Shown: positions 17,672 to 25,337 of the stretch, piece after piece
How the letters are laid out: every line of letters starts with the position of its first letter
Position numbering within the stretch: the stretch's first letter is position 1
Source of the DNA: Clostridium sp. BJN0013
GTDB lineage: Bacteria > Bacillota > Clostridia > Clostridiales > Clostridiaceae
Direction of reading: 5' to 3'
NCBI RefSeq assembly: GCF_040939125.1
Contig: NZ_CP162495.1
Span: forward strand, 1,860,001-1,924,000
DNA length: 64,000 bases
Notes under the pieces: model-generated
Seen by the model: only the letters and a program-made list of their open reading frames with translations
The model's database searches: none
Told to the model about the DNA's origin: nothing
Position numbers and translations under genes: made by a program

Positions 17672-18960
17672 ATATAAATAAAGAAATAGAAGCTAAAGAT
17701 GTCCAGAAAGGTATCTGGAAACCAGAAACTATTTCAGAAATAGATTATAAATCCAGATATGGGAAGCATCGTATTAGAGGCTGCGGTGCAACGAGATATA
17801 TGCCAAATTTTGATGATTTGATGATACTGCCTTCCCAGTTAAGCAGGATGCCAATAGATACTTATCGTGAAAATTGTGAAACCAGAACTGTACTTGGACA
17901 TCGTTTTGCAAAAAAACCCCTAGTAATAGAAACTCCAATTATGATAGCTGGAATGTCCTATGGTGCATTGAGCAAAGAAGCTAAAATTGCCCTTGCCAAG
18001 GCTACAGCTTTAACGGGAACGGTTGTCAGCAATGGTGAAGGTGGATTGCTTGCAGAGGAAAGAGAAAATTCATATAGACAGTCAGTACAAATACTTGCTA
18101 CTAGATTTGGATTTAGCAGGAAAAATCTTAAAGAGGCTGATATGTTGGAATTTGTAATTGGAATTGGTGCTAAACCTGGTATTTGCGGGCATTTGATGGG
18201 AAGTAAAATAACAAGAGATATAGCTCAAATGAGACAACTCCCTATAGGAATAGATCTTCATAGTCATCCAAGACATGCAGATGCCCTTGGACCTGATGAC
18301 ATGGTGGTAAAAATTGAGGAACTAAGAGAACTTACTAATTGGGAAACTCCCATATTTGTAAAGATTTCTGCCGGCAGAGTTAGGGATGATGTTAAAATAG
18401 CAGTTAAAATTGGAGTGGATGGAATAATATTGGATGGTGCACAGGCAGGAACAGGAGCCGCTCCTGTAATGGCAACAAATCATCTGGGAATACCTACTTT
18501 ACCTGCATTAGTTGAAGCGGTAAAAACTTTGGATGAAATGGGTGTAAAAGATGAAATGAGCTTGATTATTTCAGGTGGTATTAAAGATGGTGCAGATATT
18601 GCAAAGGCTCTTGCAATAGGGGCTGATGCAGTTGCCATTGGAACTGCTGCAATGGTGGCGATGGGATGTAGAGTGTGTTTGAGGTGTCACAATGGTGTAT
18701 GTCCTTTTGGAATAGGAACACAGGATGAAAATCTTAGAAAAAATTTAGATATAGATGAAGCGGCACATAGAGTTGCAAATTATATCAAAGCCATTACAGA
18801 TGAAGCAATAATTTTAGCAAAAGCAGCAGGAAAAACAAAATTAAGAAATCTTGAAAGAGAAGATTTACGTTCTCTTACTTTAGAAACATGTGCCATGACA
18901 GGCATACCTTTAGTAGGAAGTAATTATGTATTTGGAGAACGATTTGGATTTGAAATGTAA
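17632..18960 (+). CDS. FMN/Fe-S glutamate-synthase-like subunit, GlxD/MgsC type
   Basis: The 442-residue TIM-barrel protein matches the FMN-binding domain of glutamate synthase: MIAGMSYGALSKEAKIALAKA, VSNGEGGLL, GAKPGICGHL, and GTGAAPVMATNHLGIPTLPAL. The iron-sulphur ligands lie in CLRCHNGVCPFGIGTQ. The start at 17632 behind GAGGAGG overlaps GlxC by 40 bases. With GlxB and GlxC it makes a three-subunit enzyme which, in methylotrophs, forms N-methylglutamate from a gamma-glutamylamide and 2-oxoglutarate. Here the amine may differ. Confidence 0.85.
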   Translation: MATEVDEKMGSKININKEIEAKDVQKGIWKPETISEIDYKSRYGKHRIRGCGATRYMPNFDDLMILPSQLSRMPIDTYRENCETRTVLGHRFAKKPLVIETPIMIAGMSYGALSKEAKIALAKATALTGTVVSNGEGGLLAEERENSYRQSVQILATRFGFSRKNLKEADMLEFVIGIGAKPGICGHLMGSKITRDIAQMRQLPIGIDLHSHPRHADALGPDDMVVKIEELRELTNWETPIFVKISAGRVRDDVKIAVKIGVDGIILDGAQAGTGAAPVMATNHLGIPTLPALVEAVKTLDEMGVKDEMSLIISGGIKDGADIAKALAIGADAVAIGTAAMVAMGCRVCLRCHNGVCPFGIGTQDENLRKNLDIDEAAHRVANYIKAITDEAIILAKAAGKTKLRNLEREDLRSLTLETCAMTGIPLVGSNYVFGERFGFEM

Positions 18961-18970
18961 GGAGGAGAAA

Positions 18971-19279
18971 ATGAGAATATATAAACATCCTATATTGGGA
19001 ACTTTTCAAAAGGGTAAATTAGTTAAATTTCAATTTGATGATAAAATTTTAGAAGGCTATGAAGATGAGCCAATAGCAGTAGCATTAAAGGCAAATGGTA
19101 TTATGACTCATAGATATACAATTAAACGTAAGGAACCAAGGGGAATTTTCTGTGCTATAGGTAGGTGTACTGATTGTGTAATGATTGTAGATGGGAAGCC
19201 AAATGTTAGAACATGTGTGACCTTATTAAAAGAAGGAATGAAAATACAAACGCAATATGGCGTAACTAAAAAGGAATAG
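18971..19279 (+). CDS. (2Fe-2S) ferredoxin-type subunit of a flavin dehydrogenase (HcnA/SoxD-like)
   Basis: This 102-residue protein has the cysteine pattern FCAIGRCTDCVMIVDG then RTC (C-x5-C-x2-C-x11-C), a plant-type [2Fe-2S] fold as in the gamma subunits of HcnABC, octopine oxidase and heterotetrameric sarcosine or proline dehydrogenases. The start ATG at 18971 follows AAGGAGGAG. It is directly followed by the pyridine-nucleotide-type flavoprotein subunit and should pass electrons between flavins. Confidence 0.8.
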   Translation: MRIYKHPILGTFQKGKLVKFQFDDKILEGYEDEPIAVALKANGIMTHRYTIKRKEPRGIFCAIGRCTDCVMIVDGKPNVRTCVTLLKEGMKIQTQYGVTKKE

Positions 19280-19290
19280 GATGGAGAAAT

Positions 19291-20880
19291 ATGAAAAGAT
19301 ATGAGTTAATTGTAATTGGAGCAGGACCGGCGGGTTTATCTGCAGCTATAGAGGCTGCATCTAATGGTATGGATGTTATTGTGTTTGATGAAAATTCAAA
19401 ACCTGGTGGACAGTTACTTAAACAAATTCATAAGTTTTTTGGTTCAAAAGCACACAAGGCAAAAGAGCGTGGTTTCAAAATAGGAGAAGAATTACTAAAA
19501 GAGGCGAGAGAATTGGGTGTTGAAGTTGTTCTCAATGCTGTTGTAATTGGGATATTTCAAAATAAAGAAGTAAATGTAATGCTTGACGGGCAAATTAAGC
19601 ATATAAAAGCAAATAATATTATTATTGCAACTGGAGCCTCTGAAAATGTAGTTCCTTTTCCAGGGTGGACAATGCCTGGAGTTATTGGAGCTGGTGCAGC
19701 TCAAACCATGATGAATATTCATGGGTTAAAACCTGGAAATAAAATATTGATGGTGGGATCTGGTAATGTCGGATTGGTTGTGGCCTACCAACTTATTCAA
19801 GCTGGATGTATGGTTAAGGCAATTATTGATGCTGCACCGAGAATAGGAGGATATGGTGTACATGCTACTAAAGTTGCAAGAATGGGAGTACCATTCTATT
19901 TATCACATACAATTAAAGTGGCTTATGGAAGTGAAGCTGTTGAAGGAGCGACTATTGTACAGGTAGATAGGAATTGGAAGGCAATTGAAGGTTCTGAAAA
20001 GAAGCTGGATGTAGATACAATTTGTATAGCTGTAGGGTTGTCACCCATGTCACAGTTGGCATCAATGGCAGGTTGTGACATGGAGAATAATCCACAAAAA
20101 GGCGGCACGGTTCCAATATGTAACCAGTATAATGAAACTTCCATAAGTGGAATATATGCTGCAGGTGATGTTTCTGCAATTGAAGAGGCAAGTTCTGCAA
20201 TGATAGAAGGCAGAATATCAGGAACAGCGGTATCTTATAATCAGAAATATATCGGAAAAAGTGAATTTGTAAATAGATTTAAAGAATACAGTGAATCCCT
20301 TAGTCAGTTGAGACAAGGTATGTTTTCACATGAAAATAAAGGAAGAATAGATTTAACTAAAACAGAAGAAGGCTATGATATCTCTCAAAATCTTCTGCAA
20401 AATGGATATTTGAGTGAAAAAGAAGTAATTAAATATCCTGGAGTGGTTTCTGAGAAAGTTAGAAAAAGAGGAATTGTGCCTATTATAGAATGTACTCAAA
20501 ATATACCTTGTGATCCATGTCAAACGGCGTGTTCAATGGGATGTATAAAAATTGGGAATACCATTACTAATCTACCGGTAGTAGATGAAAATTCTAATTG
20601 TATTGGCTGTGGAATGTGTGTGGCTTCCTGTTCAGGTCAGGCTATTTTCTTAGTAGATGAGAATTATGCGCCTGGATTTGCAGCAATATCTATGCCCTAT
20701 GAATTGTACCCACTTCCCCAAAAAGGAGATAAAGGTGTAGCACTTGATAGAGCAGGTAAGGTTCTGGGAGAAGCACAAGTTATAGAGGTTAAAACTATAA
20801 AAGCAATGGATGGAACCAATGTACTTACCATAAAGGTTCCGCTGGAATGGTCAATGAAAGCGAGATTTTTTAAATATTAA
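19291..20880 (+). CDS. NAD(P)/FAD-type dehydrogenase subunit with a two-cluster ferredoxin domain (HcnB-like)
   Basis: The 529-residue protein begins with an FAD dinucleotide fold (LIVIGAGPAGLSAAIEAASNG). A second nucleotide fold follows (ILMVGSGNVGLVVAYQLIQAG, about residue 152), and the FAD end-motif is ISGIYAAGDVSAIEEASSAM. It then has a C-terminal region with CTQNIPCDPCQTACSMGC and CIGCGMCVASC (about 405-450), giving ligands for two [4Fe-4S] clusters. HcnB/OoxA-type alpha subunits normally end in a BFD [2Fe-2S] domain. Here that domain is the separate next gene, and a bacterial ferredoxin domain is inserted instead, as suits an anaerobe passing electrons to ferredoxin or NAD. Confidence 0.8.
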   Translation: MKRYELIVIGAGPAGLSAAIEAASNGMDVIVFDENSKPGGQLLKQIHKFFGSKAHKAKERGFKIGEELLKEARELGVEVVLNAVVIGIFQNKEVNVMLDGQIKHIKANNIIIATGASENVVPFPGWTMPGVIGAGAAQTMMNIHGLKPGNKILMVGSGNVGLVVAYQLIQAGCMVKAIIDAAPRIGGYGVHATKVARMGVPFYLSHTIKVAYGSEAVEGATIVQVDRNWKAIEGSEKKLDVDTICIAVGLSPMSQLASMAGCDMENNPQKGGTVPICNQYNETSISGIYAAGDVSAIEEASSAMIEGRISGTAVSYNQKYIGKSEFVNRFKEYSESLSQLRQGMFSHENKGRIDLTKTEEGYDISQNLLQNGYLSEKEVIKYPGVVSEKVRKRGIVPIIECTQNIPCDPCQTACSMGCIKIGNTITNLPVVDENSNCIGCGMCVASCSGQAIFLVDENYAPGFAAISMPYELYPLPQKGDKGVALDRAGKVLGEAQVIEVKTIKAMDGTNVLTIKVPLEWSMKARFFKY

Positions 20881-20901
20881 TTTAAAGGTGGGGTGTAAAT
20901 A

Positions 20902-21228
20902 GTGAGTAAGACAATTGAAAGGGTATTATTAGATGAAGAGTTTATTTCAGAAACAGATGATTCAGTAATTATTTGTAGATGTGAAGAGATAACAAAAGGG
21001 GAAATAAGAAAAGCTGTATATGATGGAATGAGAAACATGAATGAAGTCAAGAGATATTTAAGAGTGGGAATGGGATTGTGTCAGGGACAAACTTGTACAA
21101 AATTAGTGAAAAGTATTATAGCAAAGGAGTTGGGAATTAATCCTGGAGAAATTGAAGTTCCAATTCCACGGTCACCTACACGTCCTGTATCTATGCAAAC
21201 TTATGCAAATGATGGAATTAATAAATAA
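20902..21228 (+). CDS. BFD-like (2Fe-2S)-binding subunit
   Basis: The 108-residue protein carries IICRCEEITKGEIRKAV and GMGLCQGQTCTKLV, the C-x-C plus C-x4-C arrangement of the bacterioferritin-associated-ferredoxin (Fer2_BFD) domain that ends HcnB-type subunits. Encoding it separately is a split form of that subunit. The GTG start follows AGGTGGGG. The gene ends 13 bases before the start I chose for the DAO-type subunit. Confidence 0.8.
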   Translation: MSKTIERVLLDEEFISETDDSVIICRCEEITKGEIRKAVYDGMRNMNEVKRYLRVGMGLCQGQTCTKLVKSIIAKELGINPGEIEVPIPRSPTRPVSMQTYANDGINK

Positions 21229-21241
21229 AGGTGGAGATAGA

Positions 21242-22363
21242 GTGATTAAGTCAGACGTAATTATAGTAGGTGGTGGAGTTATAAGTTGTGCCATAGCATA
21301 TAATCTTGCAAAAAGAAATATTAAGGTTATTGTGATTGAAAAAGATCATATAGGTGCAGGAGCTTCTAGTAGAAATGGCGGCGGAGTTCGCCAATCAGCT
21401 AGAGATCCTAGAGAGTTACCCCTTGCTATTTATGCTATTAAAAATTTATGGCCATATCTTTCAAAAGAACTTGGAGTTGAAATAGAATATCATAAAAAAG
21501 GGAACTTTCGTCTTGGTAAAACACCAGAACACTTAAAAATACTTGAGAATGTGGTTAACCAAGGTTTAGATGCTGGTCTGGAATTAAGACTTTTAGAAAA
21601 AGATGAACTTCGCAAACTTTGTCCATATATTTCAAATGAGGTAGTAAATGCAAGCTATTGTCCTACAGACGGACATGCAAATCCTATGAAAACAACTTTG
21701 GCTTTTTATAAAAATGCTTTAAAATTAGGCACAAAATTTATTACTGGTGAAACAGTAAAATCTATTATATTGGCTAAAGGAAAAGTCAGTGGGGTAAAAA
21801 CTGAAACCAATGTATACGAAGCTCCGGAAGTAGTTTTAGCTGCAGGGTATGAATCGAAGGCTATTGCAAATACTGTAGGAATTGATATAGCAATGAGAAA
21901 AGAACTTATTGAAGCTATTATTACTGAAGCTCAACCGCAGATGTTTTCAGAAATGATTGGCACTGCAGAGTCAGATTTTTATGGACATCAAACTGAACAT
22001 GGTTCATTTGTTTTTGGAGGTTCCACAGGATTAGAACCCTTTCTATCAGATGAGGTAAAAACTATAAATAAAAGTATTACAGCACCATATATATGCAGAG
22101 CTGTTTTAAAATATTTCCCAATTATGAGCAGTATGAATATTATACGTACATGGTCTGGTTTTATGGATATAATGGCAGATAAAGTTCCAGTTTTGAGTAA
22201 GGTGAAAGAAGTGCCAGGACTTACGTTAGCCTGTGGGTTTTCTGGACATGGGTTTGGAATATCACCGGCAGTTGGACAACTTATATCGGAGTTGATAATC
22301 AATGGCAAACCTTCAATTTCACTTGATGCCTTCCGTTATGATCGTTTAAAACCGAAAGGGTAG
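21242..22363 (+). CDS. FAD-dependent amine/amino acid dehydrogenase subunit, DAO family (HcnC/SoxB-like)
   Basis: The 373-residue protein has the FAD fold VIIVGGGVISCAIAYNLAKRN, the GAGASSRNGGGVRQS loop found in sarcosine/glycine oxidase relatives, and the C-terminal FAD contact LACGFSGHGFGISPAVGQL. I use the GTG at 21242 behind GGTGGAGAT instead of the longer frame from 21152, which overlaps the previous gene. As the beta subunit it should oxidise the C-N bond of a secondary amine such as an N-substituted glutamate. Substrate not readable from sequence. Confidence 0.8.
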   Translation: MIKSDVIIVGGGVISCAIAYNLAKRNIKVIVIEKDHIGAGASSRNGGGVRQSARDPRELPLAIYAIKNLWPYLSKELGVEIEYHKKGNFRLGKTPEHLKILENVVNQGLDAGLELRLLEKDELRKLCPYISNEVVNASYCPTDGHANPMKTTLAFYKNALKLGTKFITGETVKSIILAKGKVSGVKTETNVYEAPEVVLAAGYESKAIANTVGIDIAMRKELIEAIITEAQPQMFSEMIGTAESDFYGHQTEHGSFVFGGSTGLEPFLSDEVKTINKSITAPYICRAVLKYFPIMSSMNIIRTWSGFMDIMADKVPVLSKVKEVPGLTLACGFSGHGFGISPAVGQLISELIINGKPSISLDAFRYDRLKPKG

Positions 22364-22391
22364 AATTTATTGTTAGACAAGGAGGTTCATT

Positions 22392-23804
22392 ATGGGTTTT
22401 AGAATTGAAAATGATTCTATTGGTGCAAAGAAGGTACCTAAGGATGCATATTATGGGGTACAAACATTACGTGGAGCAGAAAACTTTAAAATAACTGGTT
22501 TAAATATTAAAAAAGTTTTTATTGAAAGTCTTGCACAGGTAAAAAAAGCTGCGGCCCAAACGAATAATGAAGCAGGTATTTTAAGTGATAATATTAAAAA
22601 CTGTATTGTTGAAGCTTGTGACGAAATAATCTCAGGTAATATGCTTGAAGAATTTATAACTGATCCTGTTCAAGGGGGTGCAGGAACTTCAATAAATATG
22701 AATGCAAATGAGGTAATTGCAAATAGAGCTTTAGAAATTTTAGGATACGAAAAAGGAAATTATAATATCATTAATCCTAATGATCATGTTAATATGTGTC
22801 AATCCACCAATGATGTAATTCCTACTACTGGAAAAATAACAACTTATAAAATGATGATTAAATGTATAGAACAATTAGAAAATTTATATAAAGAGTTAAA
22901 TTTAAAAGCAGTAGAATTTTATGATGTAATAAAAATAGGAAGAACCCAAATGCAGGATGCAGTTCCAATTAGGCTTGGACAAGAGTTTAATGCCTATAGT
23001 GAAGTTATTAAAAGAGACATTAACAGATTAAAAAAAATTAAAGAAAGTTTACTTATAATAAATTTGGGTGGGACAGCTGTAGGAACAGGTATTAATACTG
23101 ATAAAAGGTACTTTTTTAGGGTTGTACCAAATCTTGCAGTGATTACTGGATTAAATTTAATACAGGCAAAGAATTTGATAGATGCAACTCAAAATTTGGA
23201 TTGTTTTGTAGAAACATCATCAGTCATAAAAACTTGTGCTGTAAATTTATCTAAAATAGCAAATGATTTAAGATTTATGTCATCTGGCCCCAGGGCGGGA
23301 TTGAATGAAATCAACTTGCCATCAGTACAAAATGGTTCTTCTATTATGCCGGGAAAAGTAAATCCTGTCATTCCAGAAGTAATAAATCAAATTGCCTTTA
23401 ACATTGTGGGAAATGATGTGACAATAACTATGGCAGCAGAAGCAGGACAACTTGAATTGAATCCCTTTCAGCCTATAATATTTTTTAAATTATTTCAATC
23501 TATTGAAACTTTGACAAATGGAATAAAAACTTTTGTTGATAACTGCATAAGAGGAATTACTGTTAATAAAGCTAGATGCAAACAGTTAGTCGATAACAGC
23601 GTTGGTATTGTTACGGCAATTAGTCCCTATGTTGGTTATAAAACAGCTGCTAAGATAGCTAAAATAGCTATAAATACAGGAGAATCAATATCAAGAGTTA
23701 TTCTAGAAAATGGAATATTAAATAGATCAGATCTTTCTAATGTATTAAATCCAATCAAAATGACTGAACCAGGTATAATGGTCAAACTTGCCAATAACAA
23801 GTGA
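22392..23804 (+). CDS. aspA: Aspartate ammonia-lyase (aspartase)
   Basis: The 470-residue protein belongs to the fumarase/aspartase superfamily. It has DPVQGGAGTSINMNANEVIANRALE and the superfamily signature GSSIMPGKVNPVIPE (residues about 316-330) with the catalytic serine loop. The aspartase-type N-terminus reads RIENDSIGAKKVPKDAYYGVQT. It converts aspartate to fumarate and ammonia. In this cluster it may dispose of amino groups collected as aspartate, or feed fumarate to redox balance. It starts behind AAGGAGG. Confidence 0.85.
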   Translation: MGFRIENDSIGAKKVPKDAYYGVQTLRGAENFKITGLNIKKVFIESLAQVKKAAAQTNNEAGILSDNIKNCIVEACDEIISGNMLEEFITDPVQGGAGTSINMNANEVIANRALEILGYEKGNYNIINPNDHVNMCQSTNDVIPTTGKITTYKMMIKCIEQLENLYKELNLKAVEFYDVIKIGRTQMQDAVPIRLGQEFNAYSEVIKRDINRLKKIKESLLIINLGGTAVGTGINTDKRYFFRVVPNLAVITGLNLIQAKNLIDATQNLDCFVETSSVIKTCAVNLSKIANDLRFMSSGPRAGLNEINLPSVQNGSSIMPGKVNPVIPEVINQIAFNIVGNDVTITMAAEAGQLELNPFQPIIFFKLFQSIETLTNGIKTFVDNCIRGITVNKARCKQLVDNSVGIVTAISPYVGYKTAAKIAKIAINTGESISRVILENGILNRSDLSNVLNPIKMTEPGIMVKLANNK

Positions 23805-23834
23805 TTCTTGAGTTCAGGTAGCGTTCGGATAAAA
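23798..23834 (+). repeat. Short copy of a structured repeat also present at 47427-47575
   Basis: This 37-base segment overlaps the aspA stop codon. It consists of the first about 22 bases of the 149-base element at 47427 joined directly to its last 15 bases (AGCGTTCGGATAAAA), with one two-base difference. The hairpins in between are absent. See the ncRNA entry at 47427. Confidence 0.6.
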
Positions 23835-23886
23835 TAGTAATAATATATATGGAACATTAAAATATAATATTTAAGGAGGAATTTTT

Positions 23887-24285
23887 ATGGAATTGAAAAG
23901 AAAAAATTTGTTTTCAGGATCACCTTTAGAAGAGAAAGTTGGATATAGCAGGCTGGTAAAAGTTGGTCCATTTGTTTATATAGGTGGAACAACGTCAGTA
24001 CAATCAGATGGAAGTGTCTTTGGAGAAAATGACGGATATAAGCAAACAAAGTATATTTTAGAAAAAATGATAAAGTGTTTGGAAGAAGCTGGAGGAAAAA
24101 AAGAAGAAGTTATTCGTGTTAAAATGTATACAACTAAAATGTCTCAATCTAAAGAATATCTAAAGGCTTATTCGGAATTCTTTAAAGATGTAAAACCTTT
24201 ATGCACTCTAGTTGGAATTTCGGAATTAAATAGACCAGCTCAACTGGTTGAAATAGAAATTGATGCAATATTAGGAGTTATATAA
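23887..24285 (+). CDS. Rid-family (YjgF/YER057c/UK114) protein, non-archetypal
   Basis: The 132-residue protein has the Rid fold: GYSRLVKVGPFVYIGGTTSV, QTKYILEKMIKCLEEAGG, VIRVKMYTT and a C-terminal LVEIEIDAILG. Classical RidA hydrolyses 2-imino acids made by PLP or flavin enzymes using an arginine just before the last strand. The corresponding stretch ISELNRPAQLVEIE seems to lack it at the usual place, which puts the protein among the other Rid subgroups. An imine-producing dehydrogenase is encoded nearby, so imine or enamine handling remains plausible. It starts behind AAGGAGG and is flanked by an 11-bp inverted repeat. Confidence 0.8.
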   Translation: MELKRKNLFSGSPLEEKVGYSRLVKVGPFVYIGGTTSVQSDGSVFGENDGYKQTKYILEKMIKCLEEAGGKKEEVIRVKMYTTKMSQSKEYLKAYSEFFKDVKPLCTLVGISELNRPAQLVEIEIDAILGVI

Positions 24286-24289
24286 AAAA

Positions 24290-24300
24290 TTTATCCGAAC
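24290..24300 (-). repeat. Right arm of an 11-bp inverted repeat around the Rid gene
   Basis: TTTATCCGAAC at 24290-24300 is the exact complement of GTTCGGATAAA at 23823-23833. The two arms enclose only the Rid gene. The left arm is the end of the short structured repeat. Confidence 0.5.
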
Positions 24301-24387
24301 ACTTTGTGAATATATTGATTATGTCAATATTTTAAGAAGTGTATTTAAGCAAGCAATATAATAAAAATTAATTGAAAGGGGCTAAGG

Positions 24388-24759
24388 GTGTTGTATAAAA
24401 TGTCATCTATAAATGATAATGACAACATAAAAGATATTAATTCTACATCTAACAATATTACAGATGGTGTAATGATTGATGACATTGGTGAATTTAGTTG
24501 CAGTAATACCAACTGTAATATTAATAAGCAAAGTAAAGATAATACTATTACTGATATTAAATTTAATATTTTAAAAAAAGTATCAAAGCGTTCAAAATAT
24601 GTTGATACCCACATCCGTAAAACATACTATTTTGATAAAAAATTATTCAAAAAAATGGAAAAATTAAGTAAAAAATATAATATTGATAATAGTTATATAA
24701 TTAATCAAGCTTTAGAATTATTATTTGAAGCTTTAGAAGAAAATAATAAAAAAGAATGA
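24388..24759 (+). CDS. Small protein with C-terminal ribbon-helix-helix-like domain
   Basis: The first 60 of 123 residues are low-complexity and rich in N, D, S and I. The last 50 (YVDTHIRKTYYFDKKLFKKMEKLSKKYNIDNSYIINQALELLFEAL) have the pattern of a ribbon-helix-helix DNA-binding protein: one strand, then two helices with the N-S-Y-I-I-N-Q-A-L motif. It may regulate its own gene or neighbours. The GTG at 24388 follows AAAGGGG. The disordered N-terminal extension is unusual. A palindrome ATATTGA/TCAATAT lies upstream (24311-24329). Confidence 0.55.
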   Translation: MLYKMSSINDNDNIKDINSTSNNITDGVMIDDIGEFSCSNTNCNINKQSKDNTITDIKFNILKKVSKRSKYVDTHIRKTYYFDKKLFKKMEKLSKKYNIDNSYIINQALELLFEALEENNKKE

Positions 24760-24817
24760 GAAATAGAGTAAAAAGGTCAACCTATGATGAGTATTCAGAG
24801 AGTACTCAAGGCTGGTA

Positions 24818-24863
24818 ATAAGCGTATTTCAAAATGTAAAAATTCATTTTGAAATACGCTTAT
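24818..24863. repeat. Perfect 19-bp inverted repeat (hairpin)
   Basis: The arms at 24818-24836 and 24845-24863 are exactly complementary, with an eight-base loop. A smaller hairpin (GAGTA/TACTC, 24790-24808) lies just before. There is no long T-run (CACTTTAATAA follows), so it is an unusual terminator of the RHH gene or an end of a small mobile repeat. Confidence 0.55.
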
Positions 24864-24869
24864 CACTTT

Positions 24870-25337
24870 AATAACGATGGGATTGATAATGATTATATGA
24901 GAAATAATTATATTTATTTAATATTCTTAATTCATATTAGATAATTTACATATGATGTATTTCTCATAGTATCTATAGCTATTTTTTCTCCACTTGATAG
25001 AGTGAATTCTTCTTTCTTTAGAATATATCTCTAACTGGAATATTAAAACTCTAGCCTTGTAAATTTCGATATAGATTGGGACTGTATAAATGATTCATCA
25101 TTTAATTTTTAGAGAACATAATCATCCTTTTAGCGATAAACCAACAGGTGATGACATTGTAATACATTTGAAATGAAATTAGTAATTAGAAAGGGATGCA
25201 TGTACAAATTATTGTTTATCTGGATACACAACCCCATAACAAAAAGATTTATTGGCTTGTTAAAAATAGCAATATTGTTCTATATTTTCATAAGTAACAA
25301 TTGATATACTTTATAAAAACTCAGAGGAGAGAATAGT
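24870..25337. other. Intergenic DNA with coding-like scraps only
   Basis: No intact gene. On the minus strand near 24950-25040 there is a short coding-like stretch (ILKKEEFTLSSGEKIAIDTMRNTSYV) interrupted on both sides by stops, probably from a lost gene. AATTGATATACTTTATAAAAAC just before the next gene may include its promoter. Confidence 0.4.

Noticed and set aside
14617-18960. Ordinary GS/GOGAT nitrogen assimilation genes
   Set aside because: GOGAT is normally one large fused chain plus a small subunit. Here the domains are three separate proteins in the GlxBCD/MgsABC order, next to an amine permease and a DAO-type dehydrogenase.
18926-19279. Longer start for the (2Fe-2S) subunit overlapping the GlxD gene
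   Set aside because: The ATG at 18971 has AAGGAGGAG directly upstream, and the extra N-terminal residues are unlike the family.
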